Part shown: positions 6,991-12,408 of the stretch, piece after piece
Position numbering within the stretch: the stretch's first letter is position 1
Layout of the letters: each line of letters begins with the position of its first letter
From: a virus
Strand: one strand, 5' to 3'
Virus record (IMG/VR): IMGVR_UViG_3300031576_000293
Span: 1-20,468 of that record
DNA: 20,468 nucleotides
Program-made: the position numbers and the translations under genes
Notes under the pieces: model-generated
What the model was told of the DNA's origin: nothing
Database searches by the model: none
Seen by the model: the letters and a program-made list of their open reading frames with translations, nothing else

Positions 6991-7175
6991 GCTGTCCTCT
7001 CTTCACCCGGTGTGTTGCGCGGAGGCACCGCCTTCACGAACGCCGTTCGCCTCTCTCCATCAGGATCGGTGACGAGGAGGATCTCCCTATCTTCAGCGAG
7101 ATCCCATTCCTCCGGCGTGACCTCGATCCATTGCTTGAACCCACCCCAGTGGTAGTCCTTGGTGGTGTAGATCAT
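6987..7175 (-). CDS. hypothetical protein, 62 aa
   Basis: The ATG at 7175 overlaps the preceding stop as ATGA and lies in a GAGGACGGCATGATCTAC start module. The protein begins MIYTTKDYHWGGFKQWIEVT, continues with a helix (PEEWDLAEDREILLVTD) and ends polar. It is mixed alpha/beta with several aromatic residues early on. I recognise no family. Both ends are coupled to neighbours. Confidence 0.6.
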   Translation of the reverse strand: MIYTTKDYHWGGFKQWIEVTPEEWDLAEDREILLVTDPDGERRTAFVKAVPPRNTPGEERTA

Positions 7176-7429
7176 GCCGTCCTCGTGGCGATCTTGTTGT
7201 TGTCAATGTTGAACCCGGCGTCGGTGAGCTGATTGCGGTACATGTCGTACAGTGCCAACATCCCGTCGTTGGTCAGCGTGGCTATAGCCAGCCATCGAGT
7301 GCCAACCTGCACCTCCAGCGTGGGGCCGGCGGGTAGGGTGTGCCCTGTTGCCTGTGGGACCAGCCGCACCCGCACAGGCGCGGACGGTTCCGGCTTGGCC
7401 GGGCTGCTCACGATCTCGTACGTGATCAC
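7172..7429 (-). CDS. hypothetical protein, 85 aa
   Basis: The GTG at 7429 overlaps the upstream stop as GTGA, with GGAGGAGGATGACGA before it. The protein is strand-rich (VRVRLVPQATGHTLPAGP; LEVQVGTRWLAIATL), followed by a helix (GMLALYDMYRNQLTDAGF) and a polar end. Its design could be a small beta-barrel plus helix. No family recognised and no catalytic motif seen. Confidence 0.6.
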   Translation of the reverse strand: MITYEIVSSPAKPEPSAPVRVRLVPQATGHTLPAGPTLEVQVGTRWLAIATLTNDGMLALYDMYRNQLTDAGFNIDNNKIATRTA

Positions 7430-7629
7430 TCGTCATCCTCCTCCCATCGCACTTGTTCGTGCGGGGTGTAGGGCGCCTTGTTCGCAGCCTCCACTATGTC
7501 GGCCGCGGCGCGGATCGTCTCCTCCATGGACCAGATGAACTTGCGCACGTGCAGTGCGTACCTCACCATGCCGAGCACGTACCCGATGGGGAACGCGATC
7601 AGGGCGATGGCCCACTGGTGCATTGTCAT
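7426..7629 (-). CDS. small membrane protein, 67 aa
   Basis: The ATG at 7629 overlaps the upstream stop as ATGA. Residues 6-25 form one hydrophobic helix (WAIALIAFPIGYVLGMV), followed by basic residues and an amphipathic helix (SMEETIRAAADIVEAANKA) and an acidic tail (WEEDDE). This suggests an inner-membrane protein with a cytoplasmic domain. No family recognised; a holin-like role cannot be excluded but nothing specific supports it. Confidence 0.6.
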   Translation of the reverse strand: MTMHQWAIALIAFPIGYVLGMVRYALHVRKFIWSMEETIRAAADIVEAANKAPYTPHEQVRWEEDDE

Positions 7630-7988
7630 CCCGTGAACTCCAGCTCGATGCCGTGACTGGCGAACAGCCTGATCAATTGCTGCTCCCTCTCGGGCAGGCT
7701 CAGCTCGGGGTTCCGGCTGTCGTTGATGACTGCCGCACGGCTGGCGAACTCTGTCGAGTGCTTGAGCCGCCCTAGTCTAGTGAGGAACAGGGGCATGTCC
7801 GCCTTGGACACGCCCCGGTTCACGAGAGTGTGAGGCATGGCCCTGCACCGCATCGTGTTCCACGGCACCCCGTAGAGCTGGTTGCACGCGAACCCCAGGC
7901 AGCAGCAATTCTGCCGGTTGCGGTCGGCCAGCCTGTCGCCGTTGAGGCCCGTGCCCCACCGCTTCCGATCGATCGTGACCTTGCTCAC
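7626..7988 (-). CDS. phage protein with CCCLGFAC cluster, 120 aa
   Basis: The GTG at 7988 overlaps the upstream stop as GTGA. The N-terminus KVTIDRKRWGTG is followed by NRQNCCCLGFACNQ (Cys 28-30 and 35) and, near the end, by INDSRNPELSLPEREQQL and LFASHGIELEF. This order (IDRxKWxRG, then CCLGF, then IND...L...EREx.L..LF..HGIE) matches a widespread uncharacterised family of phage and bacterial proteins, from general knowledge. The Cys group may bind metal, but its ligands are unproven. Confidence 0.75.
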   Translation of the reverse strand: MSKVTIDRKRWGTGLNGDRLADRNRQNCCCLGFACNQLYGVPWNTMRCRAMPHTLVNRGVSKADMPLFLTRLGRLKHSTEFASRAAVINDSRNPELSLPEREQQLIRLFASHGIELEFTG

Positions 7989-8194
7989 GTGACTTTCACC
8001 ACCCTTCCCTCCTTGAGCGTGGCCTGTGCATACCAGCGATGCGCCTCGGGGAAGTGTGGTCCCTCAAGGAAGATCGTGCCCTCCTCCTTCTCGTTCCCCC
8101 CGAACGGGCCGGGCTGGTACACCTTGACCACCTTGCCCGCCGCCACTGCTTCGCGCAGCGCCTTCTTGGTTTTGAAGTTCTCGACTGTGTACAT
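7985..8194 (-). CDS. small phage protein, YQPGPFGG family, 69 aa
   Basis: The ATG at 8194 has AAGGAG seven bases before it. The protein reads MYTVENFKTKKALREAVAAG, then VKVYQPGPFGG, GTIFLEGPHFPEAHRWYAQ and a final strand RVVKV. The motif YQPGPFGG...LEGPHxPxxHRWYA is familiar from many short phage proteins of unknown function. Its start lies within the frame of the zinc-ribbon gene upstream, and its stop overlaps the next GTG as GTGA. Confidence 0.75.
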   Translation of the reverse strand: MYTVENFKTKKALREAVAAGKVVKVYQPGPFGGNEKEEGTIFLEGPHFPEAHRWYAQATLKEGRVVKVT

Positions 8195-8318
8195 GTTGTC
8201 TCCTTCGCCTCCTGATCACTGGACTGTTCATGCCACATGAACGGCACCTGTACCAGAACAAGTCCCCGAGTCGGCCCAATGCCACGAACAGGTGGCCATC
8301 ACAATATGGACACCTCAC
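8064..8318 (-). CDS. small zinc-ribbon protein (Lar-like)
   Basis: The GTG at 8318 overlaps the previous stop as GTGA. Residues 1-30 contain two CxxC pairs, Cys3/Cys6 (MRCPYCDG) and Cys25/Cys28 (YRCRSCG), spaced as in zinc ribbons such as the restriction-alleviation protein Lar; function beyond zinc binding is not shown. Only about 40 residues look constrained. The rest, Arg/Gly-rich, runs on for 131 bp opposite the next gene in another frame before meeting a stop, and may be an incidental extension. Confidence 0.6.
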   Translation of the reverse strand: MRCPYCDGHLFVALGRLGDLFWYRCRSCGMNSPVIRRRRRQHVHSRELQNQEGAARSSGGGQGGQGVPARPVRGEREGGGHDLP

Positions 8319-8674
8319 GGCTGCACTGCCTCCTCGCTCAGGGTGATATCAAAGCGCTTTCGGGCACTGTCACTCAAGCCGTAGCGCTCGATGTCCTCAC
8401 GACTGAGGGCCACAGCAGCATCGCCGCCTGCCTGACAATCCCAGCCGGTGTAGTCGCAGCTTGCTTCCAGGGAGAACCAGCGTCCGCCATTCAGGCGGCC
8501 ATAGATGATCCAGCTTGGGCCATCGTTCTCCCCTTCCTCCAGGTGCGTGATCTCCGCCACTTCCTCACGAAGCACGGGGGAAGTATCGACCAATGCGCCT
8601 GGAGGAGCAGGCTCCGGCTGCACCGCGTAGACGAAGGCAGCGGCCCAGTCATATGTACTCAGCGCATCCAACAT
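8315..8674 (-). CDS. phage protein with WFSLEASCDYTGWDCQ motif, 119 aa
   Basis: I chose the ATG at 8674 because GAGGAGGAGACC precedes it; upstream in-frame sequence is the shadow of the Cys-rich gene. The N-terminus MLDALSTYDWAAAFVYA is followed by an acidic helix, IIYGRLNGGRWFSLEASCDY, TGWDCQAGGDAAVALS and a final ERYGLSD segment. RWFxLxAxCDYTGWDCQ is a signature I have seen in many short phage proteins, function unknown. It is coupled to the zinc-ribbon gene downstream. Confidence 0.75.
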   Translation of the reverse strand: MLDALSTYDWAAAFVYAVQPEPAPPGALVDTSPVLREEVAEITHLEEGENDGPSWIIYGRLNGGRWFSLEASCDYTGWDCQAGGDAAVALSREDIERYGLSDSARKRFDITLSEEAVQP

Positions 8675-8684
8675 GGTCTCCTCC

Positions 8685-8921
8685 TCACTCACTCCAGTGG
8701 TCCTCAAACATGGGGCCGTCCAGGTCTCCGTAGTCCTCCCGCGTGTAGTCACATGCCTCGTCGTACATCTGATCACAACTGCACGGATCGCATCTGCACG
8801 TGGCACAGTAGCACGATGGCGGAGATACGTATCCGCAGTCCTCGCAGCACCCGCCTGTGTCCAGGTCCTCATTGCAGGAGGGGCAGTGCGGGGCCACGTA
8901 GTCAGGGTCATGTGGGTGCAT
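8685..8921 (-). CDS. Cys-rich, probably zinc-binding protein, 78 aa
   Basis: The ATG at 8921 lies within the end of the previous gene (14-bp overlap) with no good Shine-Dalgarno, so coupling is likely. Eleven Cys occur: CxxC at 13/16, CCEDC at 25-29, and a dense CYCATCRCDPCSC run at 37-49, before an acidic tail (DEACDYTREDYGDLDGPMF). The pairs suggest one zinc ribbon plus a second cluster. No known family is recognised. It stands beside other Cys-rich small genes. Confidence 0.65.
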   Translation of the reverse strand: MHPHDPDYVAPHCPSCNEDLDTGGCCEDCGYVSPPSCYCATCRCDPCSCDQMYDEACDYTREDYGDLDGPMFEDHWSE

Positions 8922-9186
8922 AGGCTAGCTCGAACTCGAACGGTATGGCACGATGGCCAACCGGGTTGTACAAGTGTCGGATGCGCGTGGTCACGTCGTC
9001 GGGCAACTGCACAATCTCACCGTTGATGTTGGCGTACAGAAATCCCACCACCACATTGGATGTGCGCAAGGCTTCCTTTATGGCCAGCGCTACCGGGCAG
9101 AACTCGGCTTCATTTTCATTTTTGGTGCCGCCTCTTGTGCGGCGCAGTCCGTCGTCGATGTGCTTCTGCGTGACGTTGATCCTCAT
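8908..9186 (-). CDS. VTQ-HI / CP-ALA phage family protein, paralogue B
   Basis: The ATG at 9186 has AAGGAG seven bases upstream, inside the end of the previous gene (ATGA overlap). The 92-aa protein starts MRINVTQKHIDDGLRRTRGG, has AEFCPVALAIKEALR in the middle and ends in IPFEFELAYAPT. It shares order and motifs with the protein at 5732-5989, but has an extra polar insert (about residues 17-28). It belongs to the same uncharacterised family. Confidence 0.75.
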   Translation of the reverse strand: MRINVTQKHIDDGLRRTRGGTKNENEAEFCPVALAIKEALRTSNVVVGFLYANINGEIVQLPDDVTTRIRHLYNPVGHRAIPFEFELAYAPT

Positions 9187-9371
9187 GTGGGGTCTCCTTC
9201 TACCTCTGCCTCGAAGTGCATACGTGCGATGCGGTCCAGCTCCCGGAAGCTGCAATTCACCCACCGGCACCAGTGCCGAGCAATCATGGCAATCTCCGGT
9301 TCGGCCTTGTTGTCGGCGTAGTCGTGCAGCACGTTGAGCATCCGTATCACCCGCAGGCTGTTTGTGCTCAT
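9183..9371 (-). CDS. small helical protein, 62 aa
   Basis: The ATG at 9371 overlaps the stop of the previous gene as ATGA; longer in-frame sequence is a shadow of that gene. The protein is mostly helical (SLRVIRMLNVLHDYADNKAE; IAMIARHWCRWVNCSFREL; DRIARMHFEAEVE) and rich in Arg, Met and Trp. No motif is recognised. It could be a small protein-binding factor, which is only a guess. Confidence 0.55.
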   Translation of the reverse strand: MSTNSLRVIRMLNVLHDYADNKAEPEIAMIARHWCRWVNCSFRELDRIARMHFEAEVEGDPT

Positions 9372-9685
9372 CCCATCAGAGCCTTCTGCATCTGCACGTT
9401 GGCCGCAGGCACAGTCCACTTGGTCATGTGCACCACGCTGCCTGCCTGCTTGGGCACAGCCACGACAATGGTGGTGCGGTTCACCTTGTCCACCGTGCCG
9501 CTGAGATGCTCGTTCCACCGGCACCTGAACATCACCTGGTCCCCGACCATGAACGATCGGGTAGCATGCCGGTCGATGTCACGCCACTGGTCCCGGAGGA
9601 AGTGGCTGATCCGACGCAGCTCCTCCTTGTCCGTGATCTTGCTGATCAGGACCCTTGCCTGCTCGGTCAGGTGCTCCTGGCCCAT
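9368..9685 (-). CDS. helix plus KOW-like beta-domain protein, 105 aa
   Basis: The ATG at 9685 has GGAGGATCAAGC before it. The N-terminal helix (ARVLISKITDKEELRRISHF) is followed by a small beta domain: FMVGDQVMFRCRW, LSGTVDKVNRTTIVVAV, then TKWTVPAANV. The VGDxVxF...GxVxxVNRxxIVV pattern resembles KOW/SH3-like domains in a common family of short phage proteins; nucleic-acid or protein binding is inferred only. The gene upstream has a similar VGDRVAF...GTV pattern. Confidence 0.7.
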   Translation of the reverse strand: MGQEHLTEQARVLISKITDKEELRRISHFLRDQWRDIDRHATRSFMVGDQVMFRCRWNEHLSGTVDKVNRTTIVVAVPKQAGSVVHMTKWTVPAANVQMQKALMG

Positions 9686-9956
9686 GCTTGATCCTCCTCT
9701 GCCTCCGTTCCTCGGCCTTGGCCTTGCGCCATCCCTCGCTCTTGTTCTCCACCAGGTGGAGGCGAGAGATCACCATGCCCACGCTGTCACGCATCGGGAG
9801 CGGGACGCAGGCCAGGTTGTTCAGGGACACTGACTCCTCCTGTACCGCTTGCACCGTCCCCGCTGTCACGTAGTCCTGACCCGGCATCTGGAATGCCACC
9901 CGGTCCCCTACGTCCACGCTCCCGCTCCATCTCTCGATCTTCCTTCTCACGCTCAC
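9579..9956 (-). CDS. KOW-like beta-domain protein with basic tail
   Basis: The GTG at 9956 follows AGGGAGAGGGACC. The protein has VDVGDRVAFQMPGQDYVTAG, TVQAVQEESVSL and a further strand (VGMVISRLHLVE), then a basic helix (GWRKAKAEERRQRRIK). The last 36 or so residues lie opposite the next gene (107-bp overlap) and look unconstrained. The beta part resembles the next gene's beta domain, suggesting a distant pair. Function unknown. Confidence 0.6.
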   Translation of the reverse strand: MSVRRKIERWSGSVDVGDRVAFQMPGQDYVTAGTVQAVQEESVSLNNLACVPLPMRDSVGMVISRLHLVENKSEGWRKAKAEERRQRRIKHGPGAPDRAGKGPDQQDHGQGGAASDQPLPPGPVA

Positions 9957-10164
9957 GGTCCCTCTCCCTTCGGGGTAGCTGCATGCAGAACGGGCACACC
10001 CACCCCCTGGTGAGCGTGCTCATCCGCACGGCCCACGTGTTTCGGTTCATGACCTGGCTCACGCGGCTCAGGTTGGGGTTGACTGTGCCCGCCTCCTTAG
10101 GCACGAGTCGGCGGCATGCTCGGCAGCACGCACGCTTGGGGATGACGCACGGTGTGGGCTTCAT
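9787..10164 (-). CDS. Cys-rich zinc-binding-like protein with Arg/Glu-rich tail
   Basis: The ATG at 10164 follows GGGAGGTGTACGC and overlaps the preceding stop as ATGA. Cys pairs at 14/17 (CRAC) and 57/60 (CPFC), with Cys6 and Cys13 nearby, suggest one zinc site formed across a 40-residue loop. From residue 63 the sequence becomes a repetitive Arg/Glu helix (RRERDREREKEDREMERERG) and then Gly-rich. This part overlaps the next gene by 170 bp in another frame, so the real constraint may end near residue 75. Confidence 0.6.
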   Translation of the reverse strand: MKPTPCVIPKRACCRACRRLVPKEAGTVNPNLSRVSQVMNRNTWAVRMSTLTRGWVCPFCMQLPRRERDREREKEDREMERERGRRGPGGIPDAGSGLRDSGDGASGTGGVSVPEQPGLRPAPDA

Positions 10165-10520
10165 GCGTACACCTCCCGAAGCTGTGCCTTGATGGAATCG
10201 GCCAGCGTCGTAGGAAAGGGGGCATCGTACGGCGGCATGTCCTCGTCGGGCACCATATCTTCCGAGTGCTTCGACTCCGGCCTCATCCCGTGCCCGTCGA
10301 TGAGCCATCCGTCTCGGCGGTACATGCAGTGGTATCGGGACTGCACCCACACCAGGTCACCCCTGTGCCCGTCCGCCTCTGCGATGGCGAGGGCCAGCTT
10401 CCAGCACGGCCCATCGTCCCACCTGCTGGCGTGCGGGAAGGCCTCGCGGCGCCAGCATCGCACCTCCTCCGTCTCCACTGCCCTCAGCACTGCCTCGCTC
10501 AACTCGTGAACGCTGCACAT
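10161..10520 (-). CDS. hypothetical protein, 119 aa
   Basis: The ATG at 10520 begins one base after the upstream stop; a GTG at 10550 is also in frame. The protein begins with a helix (VHELSEAVLRAVETEEVRCW), has GPCWKLALAIAEADGHRGDL, then VWVQSRYHCMYRRDGWLIDG and an acidic stretch (SEDMVPDEDMPPYD), ending in IKAQLREVYA. The DLVWVQS...YHCMYRRDGWLIDGHG part suggests a compact beta fold. No family recognised. Confidence 0.65.
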   Translation of the reverse strand: MCSVHELSEAVLRAVETEEVRCWRREAFPHASRWDDGPCWKLALAIAEADGHRGDLVWVQSRYHCMYRRDGWLIDGHGMRPESKHSEDMVPDEDMPPYDAPFPTTLADSIKAQLREVYA

Positions 10521-10521
10521 G

Positions 10522-10758
10522 TCAGTCGTTCCTTGCCTGCGGGGTTGCACCCCTCGCCATCTGTCTGCCCCGCATCAGTGCAGACTTGAGGTTAGGGAAC
10601 GAGTCAGGCAGGAGTATCTCTCTGAACTCCTTGTTCAACTGCGTGTTCCCCTTGTCGCAGTTAAGCCACACCTTCGCCTTGTACTCAGCCGTGGGCAGAC
10701 GCTGCACGAGGACGGCATGTCTGCCGTAGTCGAACCGCGTCTCCATCGGTTCTCTCAT
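10522..10758 (-). CDS. hypothetical protein, 78 aa
   Basis: The ATG at 10758 follows GGGAG nine bases upstream and starts four bases after the preceding stop. The protein opens with RFDYGRHAVLVQRLPTAEYK and AKVWLNCDKGNTQLNKEF, followed by a basic helix (LPDSFPNLKSALMRGRQM). A beta-hairpin plus helix is likely. No family recognised. A second ATG four codons on is possible. Confidence 0.6.
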   Translation of the reverse strand: MREPMETRFDYGRHAVLVQRLPTAEYKAKVWLNCDKGNTQLNKEFREILLPDSFPNLKSALMRGRQMARGATPQARND

Positions 10759-10762
10759 GCCA

Positions 10763-11032
10763 TCACTCCCACACCATGAACTGATGTGGAGGGCCGCAGC
10801 ACGGACACCCGACCTCGCCGGCATCCAGCCCTGTGGCCCGCATCCAATCACGCATGGCCTCGGCCAGGGCCTCTCGCTCGGTGCCGGAGAACACCTTGTT
10901 CATGGCGCGGGGCAGAGTCTTGTAGGCGGAGTAATCGGGCTCCCATCCCTCCTGCATGAGGGCATCGTAGTGCCCCTTTGCAAGCCACCACCTGCCGCCG
11001 CTGTTGTTCTCACTGTACTGGATCGCGTGCAT
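10763..11032 (-). CDS. NNSGG-WWL / CCGPPH phage family protein, 89 aa
   Basis: The ATG at 11032 has GGAGGAACCCTG before it and overlaps the upstream stop as TGATG. The N-terminus MHAIQYSENNSGGRWWLAKG and the C-terminal GCPCCGPPHQF (Cys 76, 78, 79; His83) match a widespread family with the pattern Y.xNNSGGxWWL...GCxCCGPPHxF, seen in many phages and known to me only as uncharacterised. Between them is a helical region (SGTEREALAEAMRDWMRATG). The Cys/His group may bind metal. Confidence 0.8.
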   Translation of the reverse strand: MHAIQYSENNSGGRWWLAKGHYDALMQEGWEPDYSAYKTLPRAMNKVFSGTEREALAEAMRDWMRATGLDAGEVGCPCCGPPHQFMVWE

Positions 11033-11202
11033 CAGGGTTCCTCCTCATCTCCGTGCTTGCCGGAGTGTAGTTCCGCCTCCAGTGTGTCCTTTTCCCGACG
11101 CAGGGACTCGTTGTCATGCACTAGCACCTTCAGCCACATTCTCAGCGTGTCCAGGCTGTCGTGCAGCTCTTGCAGCGCGAGCCGCATCTTCTGCTTGTAC
11201 AT
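11032..11202 (-). CDS. short coiled-coil protein, 56 aa
   Basis: I chose the ATG at 11202, which has TGGAGCAAGCAC upstream; an ATG at 11223 lacks a ribosome site. Residues 5-45 form one long amphipathic helix (LALQELHDSLDTLRMWLKVL; NESLRREKDTLEAEL), typical of a coiled coil, with a charged end (GKHGDEEEP). The stop overlaps the next ATG as TGATG. Function unknown. Confidence 0.6.
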   Translation of the reverse strand: MYKQKMRLALQELHDSLDTLRMWLKVLVHDNESLRREKDTLEAELHSGKHGDEEEP

Positions 11203-11287
11203 GTGCTTGCTCCAAAGGCTCATCGGGCTGAGAGGTGCCAAGAATTAGACGTTCGATACACCCATCCCACACCGTCTCGTGTGGTAC
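11203..11287. other. short gap with a 6-bp perfect hairpin
   Basis: No gene is supported here. CCACAC (11267-11272) and GTGTGG (11279-11284) form a perfect 6-bp stem with a 6-base loop; on the minus strand no T-run follows, so it is unlikely to be an intrinsic terminator. It may shape the leader of the coiled-coil gene or be an RNase site. Confidence 0.35.
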
Positions 11288-11407
11288 TCAGCCCGATGGC
11301 CAAAGCAGCCAGCCCCGTGCCCGGGACCGGCTGCCCTCAAGAGCCGGATGCCAGGTGCAATCACAGCCCTCGTGACAGGCTGCATGTGCCTGTGCGAAGG
11401 GGCTCAT
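11288..11407 (-). CDS. possible 39-aa Cys/His-rich peptide
   Basis: An ATG at 11407 opens a frame to the TGA at 11290-11288. It contains HAACHEGCDCTWH, a Cys/His group that could bind metal, and a Trp-rich end (RGWLLWPSG). The only ribosome-like sequence (GGAG) is 14-15 bases upstream, which is too far for confidence. It fills most of an otherwise empty 240-base stretch, and that is the main reason to list it. Confidence 0.3.
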   Translation of the reverse strand: MSPFAQAHAACHEGCDCTWHPALEGSRSRARGWLLWPSG

Positions 11408-11443
11408 GCACGAGGCCACGTGCTCCGGTAGGGCACGATTCCA

Positions 11444-11497
11444 TCACAGCATGGCGATGAACCAGATCACTGCCAGCCACAGCTCACGCTTGGTCAT
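11444..11497 (-). CDS. 17-aa Trp-containing hydrophobic microprotein
   Basis: The frame MTKRELWLAVIWFIAML starts at an ATG that overlaps the upstream stop as ATGA and has GGAG eight bases before it. Four basic/acidic residues precede a hydrophobic helix with two Trp. It could be a tiny membrane peptide or a leader peptide; no function can be assigned. Expression is supported only by the coupling signal. Confidence 0.4.
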   Translation of the reverse strand: MTKRELWLAVIWFIAML

Positions 11498-11721
11498 GGC
11501 CTCACTCCAGGTGCTGGCGTCTCCATCTGCCGCTTGCGTGCGGCCCATGCCTCCGCTTCGCACTGGGCCAGGAACACCAGCCTCTCCATCGCCTTGCCCG
11601 TTGGCACCAGATTGGTCCTTCGCCTCCGGCGGGGCGGCTTGTCGTGCTCTGGCTTGCGGCCCCGCAGGATGGCGGCGGCGTCTCGCACGGTGATCGACCG
11701 TGCCCGGCTGCGGCTACGCAT
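11494..11721 (-). CDS. basic protein, 75 aa
   Basis: The ATG at 11721 has GGGAG seven bases upstream and lies within the end of the previous frame. The protein is very basic (MRSRSRARSITVRDAAAILR; PPRRRRRTNLVPTGKAMERL), followed by a helix (VFLAQCEAEAWAARKRQME). A nucleic-acid-binding role is plausible from charge alone. No family recognised. The end is coupled to the 17-aa frame. Confidence 0.55.
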   Translation of the reverse strand: MRSRSRARSITVRDAAAILRGRKPEHDKPPRRRRRTNLVPTGKAMERLVFLAQCEAEAWAARKRQMETPAPGVRP

Positions 11722-11884
11722 GGCTGTGCTCCCTGTTCTCTCGTGCCATCTCCAGTGCCAGGCTACGCAGTCCTTGCAGGCTGAGCGTGACCCCTGATCT
11801 CTTGGCCCACACGTCCCGCAGCCAGGACACGATCTCACCCACGTCGGTTGTCTTGGGTGCATCGGGCATCTGTTTTCTCCTCAT
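11714..11884 (-). CDS. small helical protein, 51-56 aa
   Basis: Two in-frame starts are available: an ATG at 11884 just after CAGGAGGTTC, and an ATG at 11869 with AGGAGAAAACAG. The second has the better spacing. The protein contains TTDVGEIVSWLRDVWAKRSG and then VTLSLQGLRSLALEMAREN, two likely helices. It lies directly downstream of the hairpin at 11898-11927 and ends with a TAG that overlaps the next start. Function unknown. Confidence 0.55.
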   Translation of the reverse strand: MRRKQMPDAPKTTDVGEIVSWLRDVWAKRSGVTLSLQGLRSLALEMARENREHSHA

Positions 11885-11897
11885 GAACCTCCTGAAA

Positions 11898-11927
11898 GGC
11901 AGCCTCAGCCTCTCGGCTCAGGCTGCC
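11898..11927 (-). terminator. strong hairpin between first and second early genes (terminator or RNase III site)
   Basis: GGCAGCCTCAGCC (11898-11910) and GGCTCAGGCTGCC (11915-11927) pair over 12 of 13 positions with a TCTC loop on the plus strand. On the minus strand the stem is followed only by TTTC, a weak T-run, so full termination is doubtful. In T7, early messages are cut by RNase III at hairpins between genes; such a role here is inference. Confidence 0.45.
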
Positions 11928-11939
11928 GTGCTCTCAGCC

Positions 11940-12320
11940 TCAGCCGAAGCTGCGGCTGTTGATCCGACGAGCATCCATCGGGGTGATCCGGGCCTTGAGA
12001 GTCCGGTTCAGGTTGCTGGAGAAGAACTCCAACGCCACGGTCTGAGCCGTGGCACCGCCGGAGGCGGTAGTGCCGGAGGGCAGGTTCACCAGTGCCTGCC
12101 AGGCATCGGAGAAGATGCGGTCCAGGTTCTCCTGAGCCGAGTCCCGCTCCGCACGGGCATCATCGACGGCGACCAGGCTGACAGCCCACGACTTCTTGAC
12201 TTCGCGGTTCGCAGCCTGGAGCTTCTTCGCAGCCAGTGACAGCCGCTTGTAGACGATGGCCAACATCTTGGCATCATCCACGGTCGGCTGGACCGGCATC
12301 GGATTCGTGATCGTGCTCAC
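11940..12320 (-). CDS. first early gene: helical protein, 126 aa
   Basis: The start is a GTG at 12320, with AAGGAG seven bases upstream. Upstream in-frame sequence overlaps the terminator and hairpin region, so it is not coding. The protein starts STITNPMPVQPTVDDAKMLA, has a long helical region (LSLAAKKLQAANREVKKSWA; VDDARAERDSAQENLDRIFS) and ends in LNRTLKARITPMDARRINSR. It is the first gene of the leftward operon and, by its place, the counterpart of the T7 0.3 position (host-defence or host-take-over genes), but its sequence gives no function. No family recognised. Confidence 0.75.
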   Translation of the reverse strand: MSTITNPMPVQPTVDDAKMLAIVYKRLSLAAKKLQAANREVKKSWAVSLVAVDDARAERDSAQENLDRIFSDAWQALVNLPSGTTASGGATAQTVALEFFSSNLNRTLKARITPMDARRINSRSFG

Positions 12321-12368
12321 GTTGAATCTCCTTGGGGGCCGGCAGCCTGCGGCCACCGTCCCTTGGTT

Positions 12369-12408
12369 GAAGAAAGAAACCGGCCCGATGCACCAGCCAC
12401 CGGGCCGG
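12369..12408 (-). terminator. intrinsic terminator upstream of the early operon
   Basis: On the minus strand CCGGCCCG, a 13-base loop and CGGGCCGG form a perfect 8-bp GC stem, followed at once by TTTCTTTCTTC. This is a textbook intrinsic terminator. It ends the structured RNA region and lies only about 50 bases before the GTG of the first early gene, leaving no clear room for a separate promoter. Confidence 0.8.
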
